Of a stretch of DNA of 64,000 nucleotides, positions 1-13,800 are shown piece after piece; positions within the stretch are counted from its first letter, which is position 1; the number at the start of each line of letters is the position of its first letter. The stretch comes from Certhia americana. Taxonomy: Eukaryota; Chordata; Aves; Passeriformes; Certhiidae. The position numbers were made by a program, and so were the translations under genes. The notes under the pieces are model-generated. The model was not told where the DNA came from and did not search any database. It worked only from the letters and a program-made list of their open reading frames with translations. Location: NCBI GenBank assembly GCA_018697195.1, contig CM031878.1, forward strand, positions 33,744,935 through 33,808,934, given 5' to 3'.

Positions 1-14
1 TCACAGGTACTTAC
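1..14 (-). other. Start of PRUNE2 intron 7
   Basis: Only the 5' end of the intron is in the window, beginning GTAAGTAC on the minus strand. Confidence 0.85.
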
Positions 15-173
15 TTGATTGCCTAGCTCTACATTTTCTGAGTATACTGCTATTTGTTGTTTTGTTTGCTTCTCATCTGACAAGCAGTTGGCCAAAATGA
101 CAAGTACATCATACCCATATTTATCTATGAATGCTTTCAGATCACCAAGGAGACTCTTGTGTAATATGCAGTC
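15..173 (-). CDS. PRUNE2: PRUNE2 coding exon 7 (residues about 253-305)
   Basis: This 159-bp exon has 53 codons, phase 0 at both ends. It follows a GTTTTTCAG acceptor and ends CAA before a perfect GTAAGT donor. It reads D-C-I-L-H-K-S, then D-L-K-A-F-I-D-K-Y-G-Y-D-V-L-V-I-L, then a lysine- and glutamine-rich turn and Q-I-A-V-Y-S-E-N-V-E-L. This is the C-terminal beta-alpha part of the DHHA2 lobe; A-F-x-D-K-x-G-x-D-V-L and I-A-V-Y-S-E-N fit PRUNE2 well. The next exon lies to the left of position 1. The exon has no ATG. Confidence 0.92.
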
Positions 174-780
174 CTGAAAAACATTAAGAAATTAAAAGAA
201 ATGTCAGCAGCTTTTCTGGCTTTTTTTCATCCACATATGTCGTAAAAATAACTGTAAATGTTAAAAAGCATCAGCAGGTCTAACAAGCAAGAGAATTCCA
301 TTTCACTTGTCAAAACAACTATGTGCCTAATAAAAATCAAGAACCAGTCCCATAGCATAGTAATGGAAGAACTCTAGAATACTAAATGCAGGTTTTGCCT
401 TCCTGAATCTACTGGTGAAACATAATTCATATTTGCTCCTACTACCTGGTTTTCCAACACTGCTTAAAAGCACTTCAAGCTGTAGGCTAGTGCATCCCCA
501 TGATAAAGAAACTGGGCAAAGTGGGTAGGAGACTTGCATGGATGAGCATGAAACTCCTAGTAAAACTCCACCTCAAGAAAGAAATATATACAATATGGAA
601 GAAGGGACAGGCCACAGGAAAGGACTCTAGGAACATCAAGTTGCAGGGATACAATGAGGAAGGCCAAGGCCCACTTGGAACTGAGTCTGGCAAGGGATAT
701 CAAGGACAACAAGAATGGCTTCTACAATTTTATCACCAGCTTAAGAACGATTAGGGAAAATGTAGGGCCTCTGCTGAATC

Positions 781-786
781 AGATGG
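781..786. repeat. Target-site duplication, left copy (AGATGG)
   Basis: It is identical to 1121-1126 on the other side of the solo LTR and falls inside CR1 coding sequence. Confidence 0.85.
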
Positions 787-1120
787 TGTAAATTCTCCTG
801 TTCCTCCACCCCCCCCACAAGCTGCCAGCTCAGATTTAGGGGGAGTATTGGAAGAGGGGAACTACAAAATAGGGTAGAGAGAGTTACAAAAGAGGCTCCT
901 TACCCCAGGATGTATTCCAAGGCCTTTATTCCTTGAAGGAGATCCCGAGGCAAGAGGGGGATCACATGGGGGGAGAGGGGTTTTTATCACCTTTGGGGTC
1001 GGGTCAGGTTACCTGTCCGATGGCTATAGGTCAGGAGTCCAGGGGCAGGTAACCCAGGCCAGGTTACAGTTTCTGGGGGAGGGGTTTTGGGGGAGAAACA
1101 TTCCCAAGAGGGATACAACA
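787..1120 (-). mobile_element. Solo LTR of an endogenous retrovirus (ERVK-like by target-site length)
   Basis: This 334-bp block interrupts the CR1 reading at one point. Its ends are TGTAAATT and ATACAACA (TG..CA), and it is flanked by identical 6-bp copies of AGATGG (781-786 and 1121-1126). Removing the block and one copy restores continuous CR1 sequence. On the minus strand a TATA-like GATAAAAA (about 981-988) precedes an AATAAA signal (925-930) by roughly 55 bp, the spacing of a short R region. No retroviral genes remain, so it arose by LTR-LTR recombination. A 6-bp duplication is typical of beta/alpha-like (class II) elements; the family is not identified. Confidence 0.85.
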
Positions 1121-1126
1121 AGATGG
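1121..1126. repeat. Target-site duplication, right copy (AGATGG)
   Basis: It pairs with 781-786. CR1 sequence continues directly after it. Confidence 0.85.
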
Positions 1127-3090
1127 GTGTTCTGGTGATGGAAGAGACAGAGAAGGTAAAATTACTGAATGCCTTCTTTGCTTGTCTTTACCGCTGAGAC
1201 CAGCCCTCATGAGTCCCAGACCTCAGAGGTAAGAGAGGAAGGCTGGAGAAAGAAAGGCTTCCCCTTGGCTATTGAGGGTTGGGTTAGAGATCAGCTAGGC
1301 ACACTTAACACAATTAAATCCATGGACTCCATGGATCCACCCATGGGTGAGAGAGCTGGCAGATGTTGTTGCTCTGCTGCTCTCCATCATCTTTGAAAAC
1401 TCATAGAGAACAGGAGAAGTGCCTGATGGTTCAAGGAAGGCCAATGTCATTCCTGTCTTCTAAAATGGCAAGGAGACCTGGGAAACTAGCAGCCAGCCAG
1501 CCTCACCTCAGTTCCTGGAAAGGTGATGGAACAGATCATTCTGCAGATCATCAAAAAGCATATAAAAGACAAAAAGGTCATCAGGAACACAGGAGTAGTC
1601 AGGATGGATTCACCAAAGGCAAATCAGGTTGGACCAATCTGATAGACCTGCTATGATGGCATGGCAGAATGGGTCAACAAGGGGAGAACAGTGATGTTGT
1701 CTACCTGAGCTTCAGCAAGGCTTTTGACACTGTGTCCCATAACATCCTCATAGGTAAGCTCAGGAAATGAGGGTTAGAGGAATGGACAGTAAGGTGGATC
1801 AAGAACTGGCTGAATGGCAGAGCTCAGAGGGTCATGATCAGTGGAGGAGAGTCCAGCAGGAGGCCTGCAGTCAGTGGTATTCCCAAGGGATCAATACTGA
1901 ACCAATCTTGTTTATCAATATCATAGAGAAAGAGATCAAATACACCCTCAGCAAGTTTGCTGGAGACACTAAACTGGGGGCAGTGGCTGATCCACCTGAA
2001 AGCTCAGCTGCCATTCCATGGGACCTTGATCAGCTGGAGGGTTGGGCAGAGAGAAACCTAATGAGGCTCAACAAGGGCAAGTGCCAGGTCCTGCAGCTGG
2101 GGAGGAAGAGCCCCAAGTGCCAGCACAGGCCAGGGCTGACCTCCTACAGAGCAGCTCTGTGCAGAAGGACGTGGGACTCGTGGTGGAGCACAGTTGTCCA
2201 TGAGCCATCAGTGCCCCCATGGCCAGGAGGGCCAATGGTACCCTGGGGTGCACTGGGAAGAGAGTGAGCAGTAGGTAGAGGGAGGTGATCCTCCCCCTCT
2301 ACTCAGCCCCAGTGAGGCCACACCTGGAGTGCTGTGTCCAGTTCTGGGCTCCTCAGCACAGGAGAGACCAGGAGCTGCTGGAGAGGGTGCAGTGGTGAGC
2401 CACAAGGATGATCAGGGGTCTGGAGCTTCTCTCTTAGCAGGAGACACTCTGGGAGCTGGGCCTGTTTGGTCTGGAGAGGACAAGACTGAGAGGGGATCTC
2501 ATCAATACATAGAAACATCTCAAAGGTGGGTGTCAGGAGGACAGTGCCAGATTCATTTCAGTGGCACCCAGCAACTGGATGAGGATCCATGGCCATAAAC
2601 TGAAACACAGGAAGTTTCACCTCAACAAGAGGAAGAATTTCTTTACACTGAGGATGGCAGAGCACTGTAACAGCTGCCTGGGGAGGCTGGGGAGTCCTCC
2701 TCTCTGGAGACCCTCAAAATTCACCTGCACATATTCCTGTGTCACCTGCTGTCAGTGATCCTGCCTTGGCACAGGGGTTGGACTAGATGATCTCCAGAGG
2801 TCCTTTCCAACCTAACAATTCTGTAATTCTGTGATACTAGACTATTGCTATTTCTTGAATAAATAACATTTTTTTATTAGAAAAAGAAGAATACTCTATG
2901 AAATTTGTCATGCCCAATATTTCATGTAAAAAAATAGATGTTAAAATAATAGTACTGAGATGCAAAATCCAGAAGTTAACTTAATTTTGCAGCCCTTTAT
3001 ATGTTTCCATGATGATGTTAGCCTATTGTAACAATTACCAAGATTGTTCCTATAGATCCCCTTATTCATGCTCTTTGAATTGTTCAAAAA

Positions 3091-3098
3091 ATACACAT

Positions 3099-3140
<42 letters not shown>
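3091..3140. repeat. (AC)n microsatellite
   Basis: There is an uninterrupted run of about 19 AC units from 3101, with a short imperfect lead-in. The cysteine-valine and histidine-threonine frames over it are artefacts. Confidence 0.98.
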
Positions 3141-5887
3141 GCAAGGACTAAGGAAAAAAAAAGTATTTTTACACTCTTTGTGTCAAAAAAATGCCTTCTT
3201 TCTCTCACACCCCACACCAAATACACAAGGAGGTAAACTTTTATTTTTCCTATTCTCATTAATGCTTGGACTAGCCCAATTATGTGGAACTTGAAATATA
3301 AACTATACATCCACCCTTCTCAACTGGGAACATAATGCACAAAGTACAAATATTTTTTTTCAGCCCTCACTTCTGATAACTACTGGTGAACAAAGACTTA
3401 GAAATTTTATTTTCTCCTTTATATTTCTGCTGTTTGTATTAAAATAATTTTTTGTCATCTTCTAGCCAAGACTTATTTTGATGCTGCCAAGCTACACTGG
3501 CCATGAGTAAACTGCAGTTCATCATGAACACAGTGCAACTGGATGTGTAGATTGGCATGGTATTCCCCTGCATCTGTCTCCTACCTAATAAATTACTGTT
3601 TTGGTTACAAACATATAAATACTATTTATTAATCTACTCAAATGTGTCCACAAAAGGCATCTCCCTCCCTATAAGTTAAACTTAAAACAAAAAAATCTAT
3701 TTGTCAAATGCTTTGGAAGTAGATTGCTCTCTGCAACTAGAGATGAATCTCCCCTTTGGTGTTTGCATAGCACCTGAAAATGAGGTTTATGTGAAATTCA
3801 CACAGATTAATGCACAAACAGCTACCAGTTTATTTATGGACACTCAGATGTGAAATCTGAATGGAGGGTTATGGTGAGGAATTGCTCTGATTAAGCTTTC
3901 AATGTCCAAACCGGTAAAATGTTCTGAAGACACAAGTACTGAGTAGATTAGAAACATATCCAAAATGTCATTGAGCATGAAAAAGTCACCTCAGCTATCT
4001 CACTCCTAACTGCGGCTGTAAAAATTAAAACCTATTCAAATAAAAAATCTGAACTATAGCAGATTCAAAACCATCTAAAAATCCCTGATAACTCGACTAA
4101 AAACCCCTAAAGTTTATTCTTTTAAACTAGTACCAGCGGCAAAATTCAGATACTTCCTTCACAAGCATTCAAACATTCAAGTAAATAATGACAGTTACAA
4201 ACAAGCCTTTAAAACTACCAAAGGCCATATATTGAAAGACATGACAGATAGGTGGACTCTCCCATGAATTTGCTAAGCTAAACTAATAAGCAGAACATTG
4301 CATGTATTATAAACGCTTACAGAAAATAAAAAATTTCCTTCAGAAATGAAAAAATGCAAATAAATTCAACAGTTAAGCTGGTACATCCCAAATTAATTAC
4401 AAGCACTTAAAATACGCTGTTGATGAATTAATATAGTAGGAGATACACTTACATAGCTAAACAATGACAAAAGTCAGTTAACTGGTCATTTTTATGCACT
4501 CTTTTTCTTTTACTAGCATGTGCTGGCTTAAGTCTTAACTAAATTTACATCATCTACAACAGGTAAACAGCAAATGTAAACATTATTAGTTGTTATATAG
4601 CCCTCTAAATAACTTATAAACAAAAAAATTGTTAGCATACTTGAAATGTATGTACTTGACATAAATAGAATCTAGTAGTACATATATATTTTGCATAGTT
4701 AACAGCAATATAACTACTGGAATAACTTAGTGTTACCACATGTAATAAAATGGTGGTTTTGTCTAATGCATATAAATAGCTTCTGCTGTAACATAGAAAT
4801 ATCATGAACATTCTGAAATCTACAAATATTTTTCGTATCAGTTAGGTAAGCAGAATGAGAAAGTCAAAGAAATCCAAAGGTTTTTGAAGGATTTTTGAAC
4901 ACGACCTGTTTAGCTATTAAGTATTTTTGTTGAGAAATACCATTTTATGAAAGTTGTATACTGCTGGGAAATTTCTTTCTCTGAAACTTTGTTTTCTTTC
5001 TTGATTCTCAAGAATCTCCCTTTAACAAATAATTTAACTAAAACATGGATGATCCTTTAAAAGACACAAAATATCCAAGAAATATCTGAAGAGAATCTGT
5101 AACTTCTCTGTCTCTTGCAACACTGATTCAAGAAATCAACAGCCAATTACCCAAGTGATCACTGCAAGTGTACATTACACACACTTCTGACTCTTCTAAG
5201 CTAACTGTGTCAATATTAACCTGACCAAATTAAGAACAAACTGTCTCTTTTGTTCTTCACACTTCTCACATGGGGAGCACAATATGGCTTTTGTCAGAGG
5301 TGCTCCATCATTTTGGCTCAAGGAAACTGTCAGTACAGTTTGGGATTCGTTATTCATGGGCAGATACCCTGATGGGTCTAATGAAGCCTTTCTGCTGACA
5401 ACTCATTTGCTAAAAATACCCAACCGTCACAAAATATAAATGAGGAATATCGTATCCCATTACAATTTTCACAACTGATGCAATTATCACAATACAGAAG
5501 TCATACATACTGCTTCATACTGCATTCTCTTTAATATTTCATGGTTGGTACTTCTGCATTCTAGTTTATTTCTATGTGATCACTGATAAAACTTTATGAC
5601 ATACTTAAATTGCAATATAATAGGGTAAACACCAATGATACAGCACACATGCAGAGCTAACAGTCTGTGTGCCATTTGTTGTAAATCCAGCTAATTACTA
5701 GAAGCCCCCTCCTTTGCTTAAAAAAAAAAAATAATTAAAAAGCAAGGCAAAAGAGTGCAGAAAAATACTCCATTTTTAATAAAAAAAGTTTTCAGGTAAA
5801 TGTTACTAGAAATTGAAAGAACAGTATAAACAGTATGATGTTTCCAAGACTTCAGAAACACAAACAAGTGTATCTGTTGTTTTGACT

Positions 5888-5914
5888 CTTTTTTTTGACT
5901 TTTTTTTTTTTTTC
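5888..5914. repeat. T-rich homopolymer tract
   Basis: Two T runs are separated by a GAC. This is simple intronic sequence. Confidence 0.9.
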
Positions 5915-7807
5915 TATCAACACCACTGGTAAAAATGCTCTATTAAAAATCACCACCTTTTTTGTAAGGAAAGACTGCATTTTTCTAATGTGCACTTCAA
6001 TGTACCAAATAGCAGCTCTTCTGCACTGATATTTATCAGTCTTCTGGAAAGAACAAAACCAGCAGCAAATTCTGCTTGCTGAATATTATGTCTACAGTTT
6101 CCAAAGACAAAAAATGTAATAGGTCCTAAACTAAAGAGTAGGAGAATGGGCATCTTTGAGCTTTTTTATCTTGCTGTAGGACAACCCCAGTCACACTTTT
6201 AACTTCAGGTGTTCCAAACTTAAGTTGCAAAGAATTTCAGCTGGAAACTGAAATTATGGAATGCTCGTATCAAACAATGCAATGAGTGCCTGTTTAGCAT
6301 TTACATCCCTTAGTATTGATGATGGCTGTGTTTTTACAGTGTATTTTCACTAAATGCAGAGTAACTAAAAAAAGAAAAAAAAAAGAAAAAAGAAGGATTT
6401 CTCTTTAATAAAATAGAAGTAGCATATTTGTTCAATGAAAGCATGTTTAGAAAGGTTCATAATGGAGAATGCTTTTCTACAGCACTGGTGCATTTTATCA
6501 TAGTGTCCTGACAATGATCCATTCTTCATGAATTCAGATTGCAGCTAAACAGGTTTTACTCACATTTGACACAGGTACAAATTCTGCATATTCAAATACA
6601 GGCACGTCCATTTTTTGTCCATGTCTGTGCGTAAGCAGAACTTTAAAAAATTTACATGCTTTTTGTGTATTGAGCAGAGCACATGATTTTTGAAGTCTCA
6701 ATTCATTCATAAAACTTGAGGTAGAAAAATTTTGCTCAGGTATATTGCCAAACTGTAGTTCCATTATTCCCCATTTACAGAAGTAGCTGAGACAGCTCTG
6801 AATTTAGTAGCTGGGGTACAGCATCTTCATGTTCCCTAAATGACATTATAATATACATGTAACATAAGGATATCATCATGGCCCATTTGGCTTACAAAGA
6901 GTTGGAACACCTGCATTCAGTGTCTATCACTGTCACCCACCTAATGAACACAAATTCTTATCCACAAGCAAGGCAGCCCCCCATGAGCGCTGAAGTGCAC
7001 AACTAACTCTCAGAAATACAACAGTCAAAAATGCTCCCCAGTGTTAGTGGGGTTTGTGCACATGTACTCAAAGAACATAGCAGATCAAAAGGGCTGGAGA
7101 TGAAGCCCTGTTAAGGCACTGCCACTACTGCACAACAACTGAACACTGAGTTAAAGACATTAACAAATCTAGGTAATGGTCTGCACACTCCTGAATATCT
7201 AATAGTAATATTAGATTGCTGTGACTTCAGTATCTAGAAGAAAAACAGTTTTGCAGAACTACAGGAATCAGAGAACATCAAAGTACATCATGCAGTCTGG
7301 TGTAGAGGTGAAAGTACTCATTTATTTCCATCTCTAAGGGAAGAAATTCAAAGTGCTTGTAATTTGTCTCATTGTATTAGTGGATGTTTTCTGTAACAGG
7401 AAAAGTGTGACTGATAAAGATCAAGCTGCCAGTTTTGTGCATTTCTGGTAGTGGAAGCTTAAGTAGTTTGAAGTTGCTAAAAATGCAAAATACATTAAAA
7501 TATATTGATGTAATTTTCAAATTTAAAGGCATAAATGACACCTTCTTTTTCAAATGTGTCTTTAAAACCCTGCCTCTGTAAAATAAGCAAAAGGACCAAC
7601 TAGAAAACTTGGAATGAGAGCATAACAACTTTCGCTCCAAATAAGAAAGTATAGAGAAATGTAGTATGTTGAAATTTACTTTCTCTAGATAATTTTAAAG
7701 GTTGAACTAAATAAGAACATTATTTTTTTTTGGACAAAAGTACATGGAGAGGAAAGTTTTATTTTGAAAATACAGGTATACAAAGCCTAAAAGTAAAGGC
7801 AACAGCT

Positions 7808-7862
7808 TATGGGGATCTTTGCTTATAAATAATATCATATTTGTAAGCAAAGATCCCCCATA
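7808..7862. repeat. Near-perfect inverted repeat (23-bp stem, 8-nt loop)
   Basis: Bases 7808-7830 pair with 7839-7862 around loop 7831-7838. By my pairing there are 22 Watson-Crick pairs, one G-T wobble and one bulged C at 7859. The core is GGGGATCTTTGCTTA with its complement. It could be a cruciform, a small foldback element or a short RNA hairpin; nothing shows that it is transcribed on its own. Confidence 0.85.
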
Positions 7863-10800
7863 GAAAATATGCACGAAATGTGTAAGAAATTAAAATATCT
7901 CCATAGTACAATACAGCATAGTTTATACTATCTAATAATTACTTGCCTGAAACATTTATAGGAGAAAAAAGAAGCCTTTTTTTTTTTTTTAATCAATCAA
8001 TAAGCCACATGGACATAGCCTACAGTATACTTTTTTATTCTCCTTTATATTATTCTGTTTTCTGCTTCTAGATTAAGAACTTCCATCTGATTTTTCCACA
8101 GCTTGTAAATCAATTAAAATACTGAAAAAAACACAACCTATCCCTTCAGTTACAAGGTTCATTTAGTCACATACAATATTTGATTTCACTGTTGACTGAT
8201 TAGCAAGTGGTAACAAGCAAAAGGCTGAATTGACAGAGTGATGAATTAAAACATAAGAAACATCACAACCATACATATACTGACCAGGAGCTGTCTCTTT
8301 TAGCCAGTTAAGTCTCAGGTGTACGGTTATACGCAATAATTCATACCTTACAAAATAATCCCCATGCAAACATGATAATGCAATAACACATTTCTGGCTG
8401 TCAAGAAAATTTCTGGCAAAATTAATCAACCATTCATCCATTCAGGCTCTTTGCATATCCTTTTGTCAAAGAGGGAATACTAAGAGATTTCTTTCCTCTT
8501 TCACGCACTCATTGCAATGGTTTGTAAAATCCATCAAGCCTGAGTTGATTTATTGAACTGTCTCTTAGCTCAGCAGTGTAACTATAGCAAATGAACTGGT
8601 AACTTCTTAAAAAACAGCAGTGATTCAACAATATCTGGTTTATTTGATTCCACTGACTTGCATTATTTAGTAGTTCTATCTGCAACTTTATACCAGCATG
8701 TTTTGTTTGTTGTGCCCCACATTTTTTAATAGTATGTTTTGACATTTGACATAGGCATTTTTGATTTAACTGATGTTAGACTCTACCTAAATCTTCATAT
8801 CTTCACATCAGCTAGTTTGCTTCTATTGCTACTCAATAGGCTTTCAAATTTAAATACAATACTGCTGTGTAGTATTATGTGAGCCATCTCACTCATTAAG
8901 CTATGAATACTGAAAACTAATTACCCCCACCTATTTCTTTAATTACACAACTTTGCATGCATATTCAACTGTTCTTGTATTTATCTATTCCCATCACTAG
9001 TAATGAGAATTGTTATAAAAAGCAGTTAAGGCACAAAAGACAGAGATATGCCAAGCCATTTGAAGCACATGGATTTTATTGCTACACATCGTCCATTGAA
9101 CCCCATGAAGCACATTTATCACTCACCAGCTTTGCATTTTTCTTCATAAAGATATATGACCTTTGCCTATTAAATTTCATTAGCAGGGCACCATACAAGG
9201 CTCGTCTGCAGATGACAGGATAGAAAGCTAAACAACCTCGCCTGAAGGATTTGTGAGAACAAGCCCATCTTCAATCTTTGTCCCTGGGAGGCACTTCTAA
9301 CACCTGCCAACCACAGCACTATCATCAGAAAAACATTTAGAGATTTATCTTCAGGCTGGTGATTATAAGAGATAATTTGTTTGGAGTATGGATAAAGTTG
9401 GTCTAGCATAAACAAACTACAAGCTCAAATTATACGACGAACCTCATTAACTATTGATTTAACCACTGCAAATCCATGAACAAATGTTGTATCAAAATGT
9501 TAATTCTTCATGAAAATATAATGAAAAAACCCAAAACCCAAAAGGCAGGATGGCAGGCTATTCTTAGTGCATTTTTAATGTTAGTAGTTTAAACTGGAAA
9601 TAGAGAATTGCTTTGTCATAACATTGACGACACTATAATATTGCCATTCTCCCTTAACAAGGAGTTTTATCTGTCAAGAAGTGTTAGATCTTTTCAGTTG
9701 CTGCTACTATAGTGGGATGAAATATATCGAGTGAAGTGTTTTACTTTCAGGAACACTTCTCTTGATTGGAGACAAAATTAAAAACCTAGATGTACCATTA
9801 AAAACACTTTCAATAGCACGAAGCTAGAAGTATTATAAATGGATGCTGATAGAACACAGAGAGACAGTCTGAAAAATTATATATTCATTGATACCTTCCA
9901 AATTACATATATCACACATATCCTATGTTCCATAACAGGAAAAAATAACTGCCTCCTAATCTTTGAAAATTATTTTAACCCAAGCTAAAAATAAACTCTC
10001 AGTCCTCAGCCAACAGTATATCTAGAAATAATGCAACTGAGGTCTATTTTTGAGAAGGAAAGACTGGGGTTTTTTCCTTCTTTTCTAATACAATGGCATT
10101 CAGGCCAGTCCCCTCTTTTGTAAAAGAGAGAAAAAAATGCTGACAGGCTTCTTGTTGCAGTCCAAAGAGAAGAGCCAGAAAATGCTTCCAAATGATGTTG
10201 GTGGAACATGGCCTGAATTCCATTACACCATCTCTGACAGCAACACAATTCCTTAATACCCCTATCCTGAGAGCTCATTTGTGTATAGAAGGCGTAAGGA
10301 AACCTGCACTACACTCTGGCATTCTTAGAAAACCATTCAGTGTGACTTGCACTTAATAACAAAATATCAACACTTTTGATACAATTATTAGTGTAGAAAC
10401 AGCAAAGGTCTTTTAGAAGGAACTCAAAAACTTTCAGGTAAAACATTCAAAAGGAGAAGAAATTGTGAAAATATTTTCATGGGAAGATATCTCTCATTAC
10501 TAATTGATTCTGGGTAGGAATGGTATTTAATGTGAAATTATTAGTTTATCAGAAAAAAACAAAGGCAATATGACAAAATCTGCTTGGGAAGACAGTCTTT
10601 ACAACCTGAGTGTTCCTCACAGAGCAACAGAGTCATTCAAAGCTAAATGACAATTTTAGTTTTTTCTTTTACGTTTTTACCTTTTTTTTCCTGAGAGATT
10701 TATTTTGCTAATTTATGTATTCGAGTCACAATGTCACTTCAGGATTTTAATTATTAAAGCCATTTCACTCCGTACATATAGACAAGAAAATAATGTTGCA

Positions 10801-13800
10801 AGATAATTGATAAAAAATTAAAAATAATCTGCTGATAACAAATCAAAAGAGCCATTTTTGCAGGATTCAGTTCTATCACTTCTAATATATTCTAAGTTTT
10901 TAATACATCAGTTTTTGTTTCATCAAATTCAGTAGTTGGTGAAGCTTTCTCCTTCCTCTAGCTGCATCTTCTGCCTTTCAAAGCAGTTGTTTGATTCCTC
11001 AGAGTCTTTTGACTACAAATAATTTTTCTCAAAAAATTTACTTCTTCCATTCATGCTCTTGACTCCAAAATACTATTTCTCCTGCAAGTTTTCTTCCTCC
11101 ACTGCTGAAAATTATTTATTTACAATTTTTTACTTCTGCTATTACTTGCCATGAACACTGTTTTTCCTACTTTCAACTTCTCATTCTGCTTCCTATTACC
11201 CCAAATCTCTCTAAATGCAAAATACAGTTTCACATTGAGGCACAATGCTCTCTAATTGTACTTCAGCCTTTTTTTATACTTTTATCCTTTGGTTCCCAAC
11301 AAACGTTTCCTTTCATCACCACAGATCCACGTTTTTGAAAAACCCTGCTCCAAACAGGCCCTCTTCTTACGGGAAAACACAAAGTGAATTATTACCTTTA
11401 GACATCCAGTTTGCAAGCCTGAAAAAATAGGCCAATTCAGAATTCCACAAACTTATAAGTTAATGGAAATCCTCTCACTGACTTCACAGGATTTGGCACA
11501 TGCCAAAACTATGCATAATAATTCTCCCAATCAGTTACAACACACAGATGATATTCACAGTATTACTTAGGCACTCAAGTTTAGCAAAAGGTCCTTCCAG
11601 GAAGTAAAAACTCTCTGCTAAGTATGTTACTATTTTAGAAATGCATTTTCAATTGTTTTGATTAAATCAAAGATTAAATTTTGCACTGTATGCTAAATCA
11701 CTGGCATTTTGGTTGATTACCCATAGCGTCTTGTCAATATGGAGCACCAGTCTGGAATACAACTGAAGACGAAAGGGAACTGATTTTCTATTCATTCAGT
11801 TTATCTCTCTGCTGTGGGAAGCTGAACATCTTCCTCCAAAACACATGAACAAACAATGATCAATGTATTACCAATGCAATTCACTTTAAGAATTAAGAAC
11901 TAGAAACAGGACAGAGATGGTCAAACACTGTACACTGAACTTCACCACCAAAAAAAATCCCAGGCAAATAAGAGTAGCAATTCAGTTTCCTGTAATTCAT
12001 TTAAGTTTTCTATGGATTATCCTAATAAGCACTTACAGTTATGCAAACAAAATGCCTTTAGCAACTCGTTTGTTAAACAGTCAGCTCCTTCAGAAGAGAG
12101 AACAGTCATTACCAACAAAAGCAAAAACAGGATAAAACGAAGTTCTTTGCAGATGCCTGCCAGGGGACTCACACTTGGTTACGCCAGGCTGAAGTTAGCT
12201 GTGGCACCCTTGTCTCTGCTTTACAGTAACTGAGAGAGCAGTTTTACCACTGAGATGGTTCTGTTTCCTGAGAACCAAATACTAGCTCTCTGTAAGGTTG
12301 CTTTTGGACCTACAGGACCAAGTACTCCAGCATACGTGCTCTCTTCAGGTAGTATCCTTGAGAAAGTTGTTCTTTGTTCTCTCACCAGACAAATAAAAGT
12401 GAAAAATGAGACGCAAGGCAGAACAGTACCCTAAAATCAATCTGAAGTTAACCACTCAGAGACACAGAACTGCTTTGGTGATTTAGTCATGTAAACACAG
12501 TTAAACAACCACCAAAAAGAAATGGCATATGTTTCATATTATTCTAGTTTTACTCAAAACTAACATGAAATATTCAATGTTTAAAAGAAATTATGACTAG
12601 GACTAGGTCAAAAAGAAAGGTCTTTTTGCTAAAGAACAGTAACACAGGTATTTTGTTGGGGTCAGTAAACAAAAATGTACTTTAACATTACAGGAAAAGC
12701 AGCATGCAAAATCATTTCTTTCCAATATGTTCAGCAGCCAGGTTAATTAGTTTCCAAAAAGTTTCCTTCAGCTGTATCAATACAGCCCCTGGAGCATAAC
12801 GTGTCTCAAATGGGCTTTACCAACTTACTGGCAATGCCACCACGTGAACTAGTAACTCCAGCTAACACAACTGGCTCTGCTCACACCATGACAGCATTTA
12901 TTCCATGAACTTAAATCTTGAGCCAAACCTAAACATGTGCTTACTCTCTGCTTCATGATTGCAGTCATTCATTGTGACTGAAGCATCTTTTTAACACTAA
13001 GAAACAGGTAGTTTTCAGCAACTTCAAAGCAAAATTTCACCCAACTAAGCAAACAGCAAACAATCTAGTTACTAGATTTTGTACTGCTTCTCATTGACTT
13101 CACTGGTGCCTGTTGCTAATTTGAGGCTTCAGAATTAAGGTTTTGAATGAAATTTTTTATCATGTTGAATTTGTGTTGTCTGGACATTGAAGGAAATTAA
13201 GTAAAGACAGGGTGGCTAAACTTGTAATATACTTTAGGAAAATATGCTTAAAATGTATGCAAATCTTACTGAACTCAGGGATGAATTAATCCATAGAAGT
13301 AAAACACAAACCTTATTAATTAGTCCATATCCAAGGCTTTCTATCATGCTGGCTCATTTTAGGATTCTCCCACTTCAAACTCTGTGAATTTGATATCTTT
13401 TGATTCAGAGCCTTATTTATTTTCTGAAAATATCATTATAAACATCAACATGTAAATAAGAAAGCCAGGCTCCAAGAAGCAAGTCTTCTTTCTAAACACT
13501 TTAAAAAATCTGCATGGAATGACACAAGGGCTTTACTTCTGCTACACTGTGCTTGGAAAGATCATCTATAGCTGAGTGCTAGAGAGAGGCATATAGTGGA
13601 ATGCTTAATATACTATTAGAACCATGTAGTAGATGTTAAGTAGTAAAGAAAAGGTTCGTTTAACAACATTAAACAGTGCATCTACTACATTAATCTAGAT
13701 TTAGTCTCTTGCAACTCTGTTAAGAATAAACAGCAGTAAGACAGACCTACAGTTCCTTCAGTGAATATACTTGTATCATAATCCTTAACTAAGACATGAT

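Larger units (their letters stand above)
505..2835 (+). mobile_element. CR1-type LINE, degenerate ORF2 and 3' end, interrupted by an LTR
   Basis: This is a 5'-truncated non-LTR retrotransposon of the avian CR1 (jockey-group) type. The first part encodes G-R-R-L-A-W-M-S-M-K-L-L and I-W-K-K-G-Q-A, the linker between endonuclease and reverse transcriptase. After the LTR insertion the frame resumes with L-L-N-A-F-F-A-C. Near 1695-1750 the reverse transcriptase block D-V-V-Y-L-S-F-S-K-A-F-D-T-V-S-H-N is clear. The copy ends at about 2790-2835 with the typical 3' tail: a GATGATCTCCAGAGGTCC-like stretch, then imperfect 8-bp repeats of the ATTCTGTG kind. Many stops and frameshifts show it is dead. 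It lies antisense to PRUNE2. Confidence 0.9.

Noticed and set aside
2941..3310. Frames with long cysteine-valine or histidine-threonine runs
   Set aside because: They are translations of the (AC)n microsatellite.
7808..7862. Calling the hairpin a microRNA gene
   Set aside because: The stem is only 23 bp, with no extended lower stem and no evidence of expression; it is kept as an inverted repeat.
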